Assembly: GCA_041984235.1 (NCBI GenBank)
Contig: JBHIYN010000007.1
Span: forward strand, 245,328 to 309,327
Length of the DNA: 64,000 nt
Direction: 5' to 3'
Source of the DNA: JBHIYN01 sp041984235
GTDB lineage: Bacteria > Pseudomonadota > Gammaproteobacteria > Ga0077536
Positions 1-6,798 of the stretch are shown piece by piece (the first letter of the stretch is position 1; every line of letters starts with the position of its first letter). Made by a program: the position numbers and the translations under genes. The notes beneath the pieces are model-generated. The model did no database searches. It saw only the letters and a program-made list of their open reading frames with translations, and was not told where the DNA came from.

Positions 1-307
1 GGAGCGGCTCGTGATTACTGACCCATTTCAGCTTGGCTTTGGCGTATCCGCCGGACTGGTCCTCGACCGTGGTTATCTTCTGGCCCCATTCCTCGGGCTT
101 TGCCTCGATGACGCCTACGGCTTTCTTATCGACGAACAAGACGTAGTCGGCCGGCCCCACGTCCGTGTCGTACTCGCGCACCGCGATGCCGAGGCCGGCA
201 CCGAAATCGATCTTCTTCTTGTCCTGCACCTGCCAGCCGGCGCGTTCCAGCATGCCGTCGATGATGTCGCGGGCCTTCTGCTCGGGCGTCTGATTCCGTT
301 CCGCCAT
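1..307 (-). CDS. hsdR: Type I restriction endonuclease R subunit, N-terminal part (runs off window)
   Basis: This is the first 102 residues of a protein that continues beyond the left edge of the window. The visible part looks like the N-terminal nuclease domain of HsdR, the restriction and translocation subunit of type I restriction-modification systems. Ala53-Asp54 followed by Glu68-Ala-Lys70 reads as a PD-(D/E)xK nuclease core, and the flanking helix and strand pattern fits the family. The helicase motor would lie off the window. The start is the ATG at 305-307. The gene lies directly downstream of a tRNA-Met gene with repeated 3' ends, a common position for an integrated island carrying restriction genes. 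The family call is good; whether hsdM and hsdS follow cannot be seen. Confidence 0.75.
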   Translation of the reverse strand, partial: MAERNQTPEQKARDIIDGMLERAGWQVQDKKKIDFGAGLGIAVREYDTDVGPADYVLFVDKKAVGVIEAKPEEWGQKITTVEDQSGGYAKAKLKWVSNHEPL

Positions 308-365
308 GTGCTGCGTCCTCCCGTGCGCGCCCGCCGGCCGGTCGTTGCGCGCCTGAACGCCCACC

Positions 366-394
366 TTTTTAGGAAACCTGGCCCAACTAATCAA
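366..394 (-). promoter_or_regulatory. Possible sigma-70 promoter for hsdR
   Basis: On the minus strand TTGATT and TAAAAA are separated by 17 bp, about 60 bp upstream of the hsdR start and in a locally AT-rich patch. Both boxes are imperfect, so this is a weak prediction from pattern only. Confidence 0.3.
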
Positions 395-446
395 GAACGG
401 CAGAGTAATCGGGATACCGCGGCCAGGCGCGAATGAAGGCCTGTGA

Positions 447-493
447 TTCGCACTGCACCCGAACCACGGAGGCGTAAACACCGGCTTAGTAAA
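447..493 (-). repeat. Decayed partial third copy of the tRNA-Met-associated repeat
   Basis: About 47 bp match, with many changes, the end of the 168-bp repeat unit found at 494-661 and 662-829. Shared blocks are TTCGCACT and AAACACCG followed by the tRNA 3' fragment. The rest of a third unit is not recognisable before hsdR. Confidence 0.5.
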
Positions 494-661
494 TGGTGGC
501 TATGGGTGGACTTGACCGATTCGCCCTAAGCGAATCGGGACGCGCGACAGCGCGCCCGAAGGGCCACGGCCGCCTTCGAGCGGCCGTGGTCTACCCCGAC
601 CGTAGGTCGGTGGTTCGCACTCCGGTTTAACCTCGGCGATGGAAACACCGCTCTGGGAATA
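494..661 (-). repeat. 168-bp tandem repeat carrying a tRNA-Met 3' end, copy 1
   Basis: The unit starts with a 22-bp copy (494-515) of the tRNA-Met 3' end, from T-loop through the encoded CCA, followed by about 146 bp almost identical to copy 2. Inside are four inverted repeats: GATTCGC/GCGAATC, a short GCGC pair, a perfect 10-bp CCACGGCCGC/GCGGCCGTGG stem, and CCGACC/GGTCGG. The few differences from copy 2 fall in loops of the first two hairpins, which suggests the stems are kept. It lies downstream of the tRNA in the direction of transcription. Confidence 0.9.
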
Positions 662-829
662 TGGTGGCTATGGGTGGACTTGACCGATTCGCGAACAGCG
701 AATCGGGACGCGCTTCAGCGCGCCCGAAGGGCCACGGCCGCCTTCGAGCGGCCGTGGTCTACCCCGACCGTAGGTCGGTGGTTCGCACTCCGGTTTAACC
801 TCGGCGATGGAAACACCGCTCTGGGAATG
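662..829 (-). repeat. 168-bp tandem repeat carrying a tRNA-Met 3' end, copy 2
   Basis: This is the second unit, in phase with copy 1 and with the intact tRNA: the 22-bp tRNA 3' fragment occurs at 494, 662 and 830, exactly 168 bp apart each time. It has the same four hairpins as copy 1, with changed loop bases in the first two. It directly abuts the CCA end of the intact tRNA gene, so it would be the first part of the precursor trailer if transcription continues. Confidence 0.9.
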
Positions 830-906
830 TGGTGGCTATGGGTGGACTTGAACCACCGACCTCAGCATTATGAGTGCCGCGCTCTAACCAACTGAGCTAC
901 ATAGCC
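830..906 (-). tRNA. tRNA-Met (anticodon CAT), CCA encoded
   Basis: The minus strand folds into a complete 77-nt cloverleaf. The acceptor stem GGCTATG/CATAGCC is perfect, the D-stem is GCTC/GAGC, the anticodon loop is CTCATAA, the T-stem is GGTGG/CCACC with loop TTCAAGT, and ACCA is encoded. It resembles elongator tRNA-Met rather than initiator: it has a paired first acceptor base pair and lacks the GGG/CCC anticodon stem. A CAT-anticodon tRNA-Ile2 is the alternative. Its 3' 22 bp are repeated twice downstream. Confidence 0.93.
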
Positions 907-1067
907 TTGGCAGGGATGGGCGCCGCTCGCGCCGCAGGCGCGGGATGCCGTCCGGGGCCCGCCGCCGGGACGCGCGATCATGGTGGCTGGGCTGACCGCT
1001 GTCAAGGCAGCCGCCGACTGCCGCAGCCCCTTCAACCCCGTATTTGTGCAGGATTTTCCCACCCTCC

Positions 1068-1568
1068 ATGACCACCGCCACCATCCCCGAGCAGGGCATC
1101 GTCGTCACTTACGTCACCGTGCAGCCGGAGTGGCTGGACTACAACGAGCACATGAACGTGGCCTACTACCTGGTCGCGTTCGAGACCGGCATCGACGCCT
1201 ATAAGGCGGTGGTCGGCATGGACCTCGCCTACATCGAGAACCAGAAGCGCTCCACGGTGTCGCTGGAGGCGCACGTGACCTTCCAGCGCGAGGCGCACCT
1301 CGGTGAGGAGCTCAGGGTGGAGACGCGCATCATCGGTTTCGACGGCAAGCGTGCGCACATCTACCAGGAACTCTTCCGCGGCGACGAGCTGCTGGCGACG
1401 CAGGAGACGCTGTCGATCAGCTTCGATACCGCGGCGCGCCGGACCTGCCCTTTCGCCGAGGACATCGCGGTCAACTACCAGGGCATGGTCGCGGCGCAGG
1501 CGGAGCTGCCGCGCCCGGACTGGGTGGGGCGTTCGATCGGGATCGGCAAGGGGCGGCCGGGCAAATGA
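1068..1568 (+). CDS. Thioesterase family protein (hot-dog fold)
   Basis: The protein has 166 residues, the normal size for a single hot-dog-fold acyl-CoA thioesterase of the 4-hydroxybenzoyl-CoA thioesterase type. Near the N-terminus the sequence around Asp24, Asn26 and His28, followed by a Tyr-rich helix, matches the catalytic loop region of this family. The substrate cannot be inferred; betainyl-CoA or other short acyl-CoA thioesterases are possible. I chose the ATG at 1068 because upstream in-frame TTG codons would add residues outside the domain. It stands alone between the tRNA-Met gene and the convergent crp gene. Confidence 0.75.
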   Translation: MTTATIPEQGIVVTYVTVQPEWLDYNEHMNVAYYLVAFETGIDAYKAVVGMDLAYIENQKRSTVSLEAHVTFQREAHLGEELRVETRIIGFDGKRAHIYQELFRGDELLATQETLSISFDTAARRTCPFAEDIAVNYQGMVAAQAELPRPDWVGRSIGIGKGRPGK

Positions 1569-1592
1569 TCCCGGCGCGCGTCGGGTCGCGCG

Positions 1593-2234
1593 CTACCTGA
1601 CGCCGAAGACCACGATGGTCTTGCCGCTGACGCTGATCAGGTGCTGTTCCTCCAGCGTCTTAAGCACGCGGCCGACCATCTCGCGCGAGCAGCCGACGAT
1701 GCGCCCCAGCTCCTGGCGGGTGACGCGGATCTGCATGCCGTCGGGATGGGTCATGGCGTCCGGCTCCTTGCACAGGTCGAGCAGCGCGCGCGCGACGCGG
1801 CCGGAGACGTCCATGAACGCGAGGTCGCCAATCTTGCGGTTCATCTTGCGCAGGCGGTTGGCGAGCTGCGAGGAGATCGCGAAGAGCAGGTCGGGGAACA
1901 CCGTCGACATGCTCTTCAGGCGTTCGTAGCTGATGGTCGCGATCTCGCACGCGGTCTTGGCGCGCACCAGCGCGCTGCGATTGACGTGCTCGTTGAACAG
2001 GCCGATCTCGCCGAGGAAGTCACCCGGGTTGAGGTAGGCCAGCACCAGCTCGCGGCCCTCGTCGTCCTCGAGCATGACGGTGACCGAGCCCTTGACGATG
2101 TAGAACAGCTCGTGGGACGGATCGCCCTGGCGGATGATGGTGCTCTTGGCCGCGTACTGCTTGCGGTGACAGTGCTCCAGGAACTTCTGGATATAGTCGT
2201 CGTCTTTGGCCTTGACCGGCTGCACCACACTCAT
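1593..2234 (-). CDS. crp: Crp/Vfr-type transcription regulator
   Basis: The protein has 213 residues, close to E. coli CRP (210) and Pseudomonas Vfr (214). An N-terminal cyclic-nucleotide domain (about 20-125) is followed by a helix-turn-helix (about 170-200) whose sequence is nearly that of CRP, so the DNA target is probably the CRP consensus. The phosphate-cap residues are kept as Glu76, Arg86 and Ser87. The adenine-contact pair corresponding to E. coli Thr127-Ser128 (Thr-Thr in Vfr) is Met131-Asn132 here, so ligand affinity or identity may differ. Orthology is supported by the divergent OsmC-family neighbour, as crp and yhfA are adjacent in E. coli. A class III adenylate cyclase at 5478 may supply its ligand. 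Confidence 0.93.
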   Translation of the reverse strand: MSVVQPVKAKDDDYIQKFLEHCHRKQYAAKSTIIRQGDPSHELFYIVKGSVTVMLEDDEGRELVLAYLNPGDFLGEIGLFNEHVNRSALVRAKTACEIATISYERLKSMSTVFPDLLFAISSQLANRLRKMNRKIGDLAFMDVSGRVARALLDLCKEPDAMTHPDGMQIRVTRQELGRIVGCSREMVGRVLKTLEEQHLISVSGKTIVVFGVR

Positions 2235-2408
2235 GATGACGTCCTCCTGTTCGACCGCGGCGTCCTGCGGCCCGTCCTGTCGGGGGAGTTCGCGCCCCCG
2301 CGAAAGTGTGAAATAGTATGAAAGTTATTCACAAAATCCCATTCATAGGCGGGCTAAATGCCGAATTTTCCCGTATTTGACCTGCGCTGACGCGCCCGGA
2401 GCCGCAAC

Positions 2409-2837
2409 ATGAAAGCAACCATCAGCTGGCTTTCCGGGGCGATGTTCGTCGGCGAGAGCGGCAGCGGGCACGCGGTCGTCATCGACGGCCCGCCGGAGGC
2501 GGGCGGCCGCAACGCCGGGCTGCGGCCGATGGAGCTGGTGCTGACCGGGCTCGGTGCCTGCTCGGCCTTCGACGTGGTCTCGATCCTGCGCAAGTCGCGC
2601 CAGGCGGTGCTCGACTGCCGGGTCGAACTCGAGGCCGACCGCGCCGAGACGGTGCCGAAGGTGTTCACCCGCATCCACCTGCACTTCGTCGTCGCCGGTA
2701 ACGATCTGAAGCCCGCCGCGGTGGAGCGCGCCATCCGCCTGTCGTCGGAGAAGTACTGCTCGGCGACCATCATGCTGCGCGAGGCGGTGGAGATCAGCCA
2801 CGACTTCGAGATCGTGGAGGGTCCGCTGGCGCGCTGA
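2409..2837 (+). CDS. OsmC family protein (YhfA-like)
   Basis: The protein has 142 residues spanning a whole OsmC/Ohr fold. The two redox cysteines expected in this superfamily are present: Cys51 in a GLGACS context and Cys117 in KYCSA. YhfA-type members are placed with crp across gammaproteobacteria and have no firm function; true Ohr and OsmC reduce organic hydroperoxides. It is divergent from crp with a 174-bp spacer that must hold both promoters. The start is an ATG immediately before the first beta strand. Confidence 0.85.
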   Translation: MKATISWLSGAMFVGESGSGHAVVIDGPPEAGGRNAGLRPMELVLTGLGACSAFDVVSILRKSRQAVLDCRVELEADRAETVPKVFTRIHLHFVVAGNDLKPAAVERAIRLSSEKYCSATIMLREAVEISHDFEIVEGPLAR

Positions 2838-2852
2838 GGCCGGCGAACGCGT

Positions 2853-3617
2853 TCAGGCGTTCTCGCGTGCCAGCGGTGCGGCGGCGCTGACGCTCGCGGC
2901 GAGCGCGCGCGCGACCAGTTGTTCCGCCGATTCGCCGCGCCGCCAGGTGGCGCAGCCGACCGCGAGTCGCGCGCCTTCCGCCGCGCCGACCTCGGCCAGC
3001 GAATCACGCAGCTTGTCGACCAGCACGGCAACGGCGGCCTCGTCGGTCTCGGGCAGGACCACCAGCAGCACGTCGTCGGTCCACTGGCCGAGCTGGTCGA
3101 CCCAGCGCAGCTGGCCCTTGAGCGCGCGCGCGACCGCGCCGACCGCGGCGGCGCCGGAGTCGGCCGCCGTCACGCCGATGCAGGACAGCGGGTTGGCGTA
3201 ACGCCGGCTGCGCGAGACCTCGGCCTCCAGCCGGTGGGTCACCGCACTGCGCGAGAGCAGCCCGGAGGCGGCGACCGTGGCCGGCACGCCGCTGGAGAGC
3301 GCGTTCAGGAACCACACCAGGGCGTGACCGCGTTCGAGAATCATCAGGATCGCGCCGCGGCCGGCCGGGTGGTCGTAGCGCTGGGAGATGCCGATCATGG
3401 CGCCGTCGAGCTGCACCTGGGTACCGTCACCCGGCGCGGCATAGGGTACGTGCAGCTCCTCGACCGGCTGCCCGACCAGGCTCGCCGCTTCGGCGCCGAG
3501 CAATTCGGCGGCATGGTCGTTGATCCAGGTGACGCGCTCTTCGCCGTCGATCAGGATCAGTCCGAGCGCGATCTCGCCGAGCACGGCCCGCGCGTGCTCC
3601 GGATGGATGTCTATCAT
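2853..3617 (-). CDS. PAS domain protein with degenerate GGDEF domain
   Basis: The protein has 254 residues. Residues 1-100 form a PAS-like sensor domain (a Leu-Ile-Asp-Gly strand, then an Asn-Asp helix). The C-terminal half aligns with the GGDEF fold: RWVDQL, then the hairpin segment, then VVLPETDEAA as in diguanylate cyclases. The hairpin that should read RYGGDEF reads QWTDDVL, so the catalytic Gly-Gly-(Asp/Glu)-Glu-Phe is lost and no cyclase activity is expected. The protein may act as a c-di-GMP or GTP receptor or a scaffold. I chose the ATG at 3617, although the frame stays open upstream, because the PAS domain begins there. It is on the same strand as the ABC ATPase, 125 bp downstream of it. 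Confidence 0.7.
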   Translation of the reverse strand: MIDIHPEHARAVLGEIALGLILIDGEERVTWINDHAAELLGAEAASLVGQPVEELHVPYAAPGDGTQVQLDGAMIGISQRYDHPAGRGAILMILERGHALVWFLNALSSGVPATVAASGLLSRSAVTHRLEAEVSRSRRYANPLSCIGVTAADSGAAAVGAVARALKGQLRWVDQLGQWTDDVLLVVLPETDEAAVAVLVDKLRDSLAEVGAAEGARLAVGCATWRRGESAEQLVARALAASVSAAAPLARENA

Positions 3618-3742
3618 GGTGTGTGGCTCCGCCCAGTAGTCCGGCACGCGGCCGCGCCACGCCTTCGTGGCACTCGGACCCAATGGCACCGGTGTAGTGA
3701 CTAGCGGCTGTCGGCGGGCTTTCTTTACGCCGGCCGCCGCGC

Positions 3743-4465
3743 TCACGCCGCTGCGGCGGTGAGATCGAGGAAGGCGGCCTCCAGCGACGTCGCGCCGCGC
3801 GCCGCGACCAGTGCCGCCGGCGTGCCGCACCAGGCGATGCGGCCGCCGTGCAGCACGGCGATGCGATCGCACAGCGACTCGACGTCGACCAGCAGGTGGG
3901 TACTGAAGAACAGGGTCGTGCCTGACGCGCGCAATGCGGCCAGGCGGCGCTTGATCAGCACGCGTGCGCGCGGGTCCAGACCGCTCATGGGCTCGTCCAG
4001 CACCAGCAGCGGGGCGCCGCTCAGGATGCTCGCGACCAGGCCGAGCTTCTGCGCCATGCCCTTGGAGTAGGTGCGCGCCGGGCGTTCGAGTGCGGCCTCG
4101 TCGAGATCGAGTGTGGCGGCCTCGGTGCGCGCGGCAGCGGCATCGAACGGCGCGCCACTGAGCGCGGCGAGGTGGCGCAGCAGCTCGTAGCCGGTGGCGA
4201 ACCAGGGCGGCTCGAAGCGTTCGGCGAGGTAGCTGAGGCCGCGCCGTGCCGCGGTCTCGGTATGCGGGACGCCGTCGATGGTGATGCGCCCGTCATCGAT
4301 GCGGCCGAGGTCCAGCAGCCCGCGGATGAGGGTGGTCTTGCCGGCGCCGTTGACCCCGACCAGGCCGAGCGCCTCGCCGCGCGCGACCGTCAGCGAGACC
4401 CCGTCGAGCACCGGCCTGTTGCCGAAGCGCCGCGCGACGCGGTCGAACTCGAGCATCGCGCTCAT
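3743..4465 (-). CDS. ABC transporter ATP-binding protein
   Basis: This is a 240-residue single-domain ABC ATPase with Walker A at 37-44 (GVNGAGKT), signature YSKGMAQK at 133-140, Walker B LLVLDEP at 153-159 and an H-loop histidine near 190. The signature, with SKGM in place of LSGGQ, is typical of ABC-2 type exporters. A cognate permease is not adjacent; the best candidate is the membrane protein at 7519-8286. A Met three codons downstream is an alternative start. The prepilin gene upstream is separated by a terminator. Confidence 0.88.
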   Translation of the reverse strand: MSAMLEFDRVARRFGNRPVLDGVSLTVARGEALGLVGVNGAGKTTLIRGLLDLGRIDDGRITIDGVPHTETAARRGLSYLAERFEPPWFATGYELLRHLAALSGAPFDAAAARTEAATLDLDEAALERPARTYSKGMAQKLGLVASILSGAPLLVLDEPMSGLDPRARVLIKRRLAALRASGTTLFFSTHLLVDVESLCDRIAVLHGGRIAWCGTPAALVAARGATSLEAAFLDLTAAAA

Positions 4466-4480
4466 GGCCGCTGCGTGACG

Positions 4481-4506
4481 AAAAAGCCCGCGCGAGGCGG
4501 GCTTTG
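4481..4506 (-). terminator. Rho-independent terminator after the prepilin gene
   Basis: On the minus strand a perfect AGCCCGC/GCGGGCT stem with a 5-nt loop is followed by a run of T. It sits 24 bp after the prepilin stop codon and ends that transcript before the ABC ATPase gene. Confidence 0.8.
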
Positions 4507-4529
4507 CCGGTTCATGCCAGGCCTGCTCC

Positions 4530-5243
4530 TCAGTACAGGTAGACCGCGTTGCAGAGCTGCTGGTTGGTTTCGATGTCCCAGATCGGCACCGTGCCGGTGG
4601 CATCGACGCAGTCGGCCGAGGACTGCGAGATGGTACCGAAGGTGCCGCTGGCGGTAACGGCGTGTCGCAGCACGCCGGTCTGCGGCAGGCCGTCGTCGAT
4701 CTTGCGATCCAGCTCGGCCAGCACGTTGACCGGGATGCCGGCGCCGAGCACCAGGTTGAGCTGCTCGGTGGGGCTGGCCGCGGTGTCGTAGTAGTCGGAG
4801 CTGCGATAGAGCATGAGGAAGCCGTTGAACGCGTTGCGCGGCGCCTTGTCGGTGTCGTCCTGGTCGGGCTGGGCGTTGCCGCCGACGTAGTTGCCCTGGA
4901 TGAAGCGCGCCTTGGACAGGTGCTCCCACAGCGCGAGCGCCTCGACCCAGTCGCCGCCGCCGCCGTCGTCGAGGCGGCCGTTGGCGTTGCCGCCGGTGGT
5001 AACACCTGGGATCGCCTGCTGAGCGTTCGTGGCGCTCCAGTCCCCCGGCACCTGGCGGTAACGGTCGATGAAGCCGTAGTAGGCGGCCTGCACGCCGCTG
5101 TTCTGATCGGCGATGTTGCGCACACGGGCGCTGGTGATGAGCTCCTGACCCTTGAGGATGCCGCCCAGCAGCAATCCGATGATGACCAGTACGATGGCCA
5201 TCTCGACCAGGGTGAAGCCGCGCTGGCGGCGTAATTGGTGCAT
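4530..5243 (-). CDS. Type IV prepilin, candidate major subunit of the MSHA-like pilus
   Basis: The protein has 237 residues. A short basic leader ends in RQRG followed by FTLVEMAIVL, the classic prepilin peptidase site with N-methylated Phe+1 and Glu+5, then the hydrophobic alpha1 helix. The mature part has one Cys pair near the C-terminus (in SSADCVDA and QLCNAV), which could form the usual D-loop disulphide. The ATG at 5243 is preceded by AAGGAG. It is monocistronic, with its own terminator at 4481-4506 and a sigma-54 promoter at 5285-5299. It is the only candidate here with a strong promoter of its own, so I infer it is the main pilin for the assembly genes 5-20 kb away. No sequence-level orthologue is recognised. 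Confidence 0.85.
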   Translation of the reverse strand: MHQLRRQRGFTLVEMAIVLVIIGLLLGGILKGQELITSARVRNIADQNSGVQAAYYGFIDRYRQVPGDWSATNAQQAIPGVTTGGNANGRLDDGGGGDWVEALALWEHLSKARFIQGNYVGGNAQPDQDDTDKAPRNAFNGFLMLYRSSDYYDTAASPTEQLNLVLGAGIPVNVLAELDRKIDDGLPQTGVLRHAVTASGTFGTISQSSADCVDATGTVPIWDIETNQQLCNAVYLY

Positions 5244-5284
5244 GATTCGCTCCTTACAGGCGAGATCGGGTTGCGGTGAACGCA

Positions 5285-5299
5285 GCAGTTTCCGTGCCA
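5285..5299 (-). promoter_or_regulatory. Sigma-54 (RpoN) promoter for the prepilin gene
   Basis: The minus strand reads TGGCACGGAAACTGCT. The -24 GG (5298-5297) and -12 GC (5286-5285) are separated by exactly 10 bp, and the -24 box TGGCAC is a full consensus match. Transcription would start near 5273, giving a leader of about 30 nt with the AAGGAG ribosome site. A sigma-54 activator is encoded at 22926-24356. Confidence 0.75.
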
Positions 5300-5333
5300 G
5301 AACCATTAAGCCCAACCATATCAGCAAGTTATG

Positions 5334-5353
5334 AAAAAAAGCCCGCCCCGGGC
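5334..5353 (-). terminator. Terminator-like hairpin upstream of the prepilin promoter
   Basis: On the minus strand GCCCG-GGG-CGGGC is followed by seven T. It lies upstream of the sigma-54 promoter, so it would stop stray minus-strand transcripts from the cyclase side. A third CGGGC just before it could pair with the first arm and compete with the hairpin. Confidence 0.45.
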
Positions 5354-5477
5354 ACGGCCCGTAATTGACCTGATCGTCAGAAACTCAACAGCAGGGTGTT
5401 GAATTGTCGTCACTTTCTGACCGCCCGCGCGGCCTGAGCGCAGGCGCCGTGCAGGCCATGGCCGGACGTTTCGGCCG

Positions 5478-6788
5478 ATGAATCCGCGTGTACCGCGCGG
5501 CGCCTACCGCGTGCAGGCCGCGCTGATCCTGGCGGTCTTCGCGGTCTTCGTCGCCAACGCGCTCGGTGTGGCCGACTTCAGCCAGGTGCTGTACGGACGC
5601 GTGGCGCTGAACGGCCACGTGCTCGCCGCGCTGCTCGGCGGCGAGCTCGCGCGGCCGCTGCTGGGTCCGGATTTCCTCGCCCTGCTCGGCGTCGGCGCCG
5701 TGCTCGCCACGGTGCTGCCGCTGCTGCCGCCGATCGGCGCCTCGCTGCTCACCCTGGGCGCGATGGCGCCACCGTTCTGGGTCGCCTGGAGCTACCCGGC
5801 GCCGCCGCCGCTGGTGCCGCTGGAATACACCCTGCTGGCGATCCTGGTGCTGTTCTCGAGCAACGTGCTGATGAGCTATTTCGCCGAGACCCACCGCCGG
5901 CGACAGATCGTCGCCGCTTTCGGGCAGTACGTGCCGCCAGCCCTGGTCGACACCCTGAGCCGCGACCCGCAGGCGCTGTCCATGGCCGGCGAATCACGCG
6001 AGCTGTCGGTGCTGTTCTGCGACATCAAGCGCTTCTCGAGTATCTCCGAGGACCTCGATCCACTGACCCTGGCCAACATGCTGAACCACTACCTGAGCGC
6101 CATGACCGAGGTTCTGCATGCGCATGGCGCGACCATCGACAAGTACATCGGCGATGCCGTGATGGCGTTCTGGGGCGCCCCGGTAAGGCAGGACGATCAC
6201 GCCGCACGCGCGGTCAGCGCGGCGCTCGCCATGCAACGGCGCATGCACGCGCTGCGCCGCACCTGCGCCGATCGCGGCTGGCCGGCGCTGGAGATCGGGA
6301 TCGGCGTGGCCAGCGGCACGGTCAGCGTCGGCAACATGGGCTCGCGCTACCGCGTGGCGTATACCGTGCTCGGCGATGCGGTCAACCTGGCCGCGCGGCT
6401 GGAGGCCCTGACGCGGCTCTACGGCGTGGACATCCTGGTCAGCGACGCAACCCGCGCCGGCGCGCCGGGCGTGCGCTTCCGCGAGATCGACCACGTGCGC
6501 GTCAAGGGCAAGGGCCAGGCCACGCGCATCTTCCAGCCGCTCGACGGCACGATCCCGGATGGCGACATCCTGGCGCGTGAGCACGCCGCGCTCGCCGCCT
6601 ACTATACCGGCGACTGGGAACGCGCCCGCGCGGCCTTCGAAGCGCTGCGCGGCAGTGCGGCGGACGCGCGCTGGTACGAGGTCATGCTGCAACGCATGGA
6701 CGCTCATCCCCGCCCGCAGGGGTGGGATGGCGTGGTCGCCTTCGGCGGCGCCAGCGAGGTCACGTTCACCCCGCCGCATACCAACTAG
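5478..6788 (+). CDS. Class III adenylate/guanylate cyclase with reduced CHASE2-like N-terminus
   Basis: The protein has 436 residues. Hydrophobic segments cover about 12-32, 66-104 and 115-136, and the cyclase domain runs from about 175 to 355. Metal ligands Asp182 and Asp226 are present, as are Lys222 in the IDKYIGD motif, Asn303 and Arg307 in LGDAVNLAARLE, so the enzyme should be active. Lys222 favours ATP. Residues 40-100 resemble only the end of a CHASE2 sensor domain; the large extracytoplasmic part normally before it is missing. It lies on the plus strand between minus-strand pilin and TPR genes. The product, probably cAMP, could serve the Crp at 1593. Confidence 0.85.
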   Translation: MNPRVPRGAYRVQAALILAVFAVFVANALGVADFSQVLYGRVALNGHVLAALLGGELARPLLGPDFLALLGVGAVLATVLPLLPPIGASLLTLGAMAPPFWVAWSYPAPPPLVPLEYTLLAILVLFSSNVLMSYFAETHRRRQIVAAFGQYVPPALVDTLSRDPQALSMAGESRELSVLFCDIKRFSSISEDLDPLTLANMLNHYLSAMTEVLHAHGATIDKYIGDAVMAFWGAPVRQDDHAARAVSAALAMQRRMHALRRTCADRGWPALEIGIGVASGTVSVGNMGSRYRVAYTVLGDAVNLAARLEALTRLYGVDILVSDATRAGAPGVRFREIDHVRVKGKGQATRIFQPLDGTIPDGDILAREHAALAAYYTGDWERARAAFEALRGSAADARWYEVMLQRMDAHPRPQGWDGVVAFGGASEVTFTPPHTN

Positions 6789-6798
6789 CGCGCCGGAT

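Noticed and set aside
11..436. A plus-strand open frame at the left edge
   Set aside because: The minus strand encodes a recognisable HsdR N-terminus with a PD-(D/E)xK core over the same bases.
907..1067. Open frames between tRNA-Met and the thioesterase gene
   Set aside because: They are short, overlap the tRNA gene or cross it, and lack ribosome sites or family features.
2301..2340. Possible CRP-binding site upstream of crp (TGTGA at 2307 and TCACA at 2329)
   Set aside because: The two half-sites are too far apart for one CRP dimer and the closer pairings have a wrong half or spacing; autoregulation is plausible but not shown.
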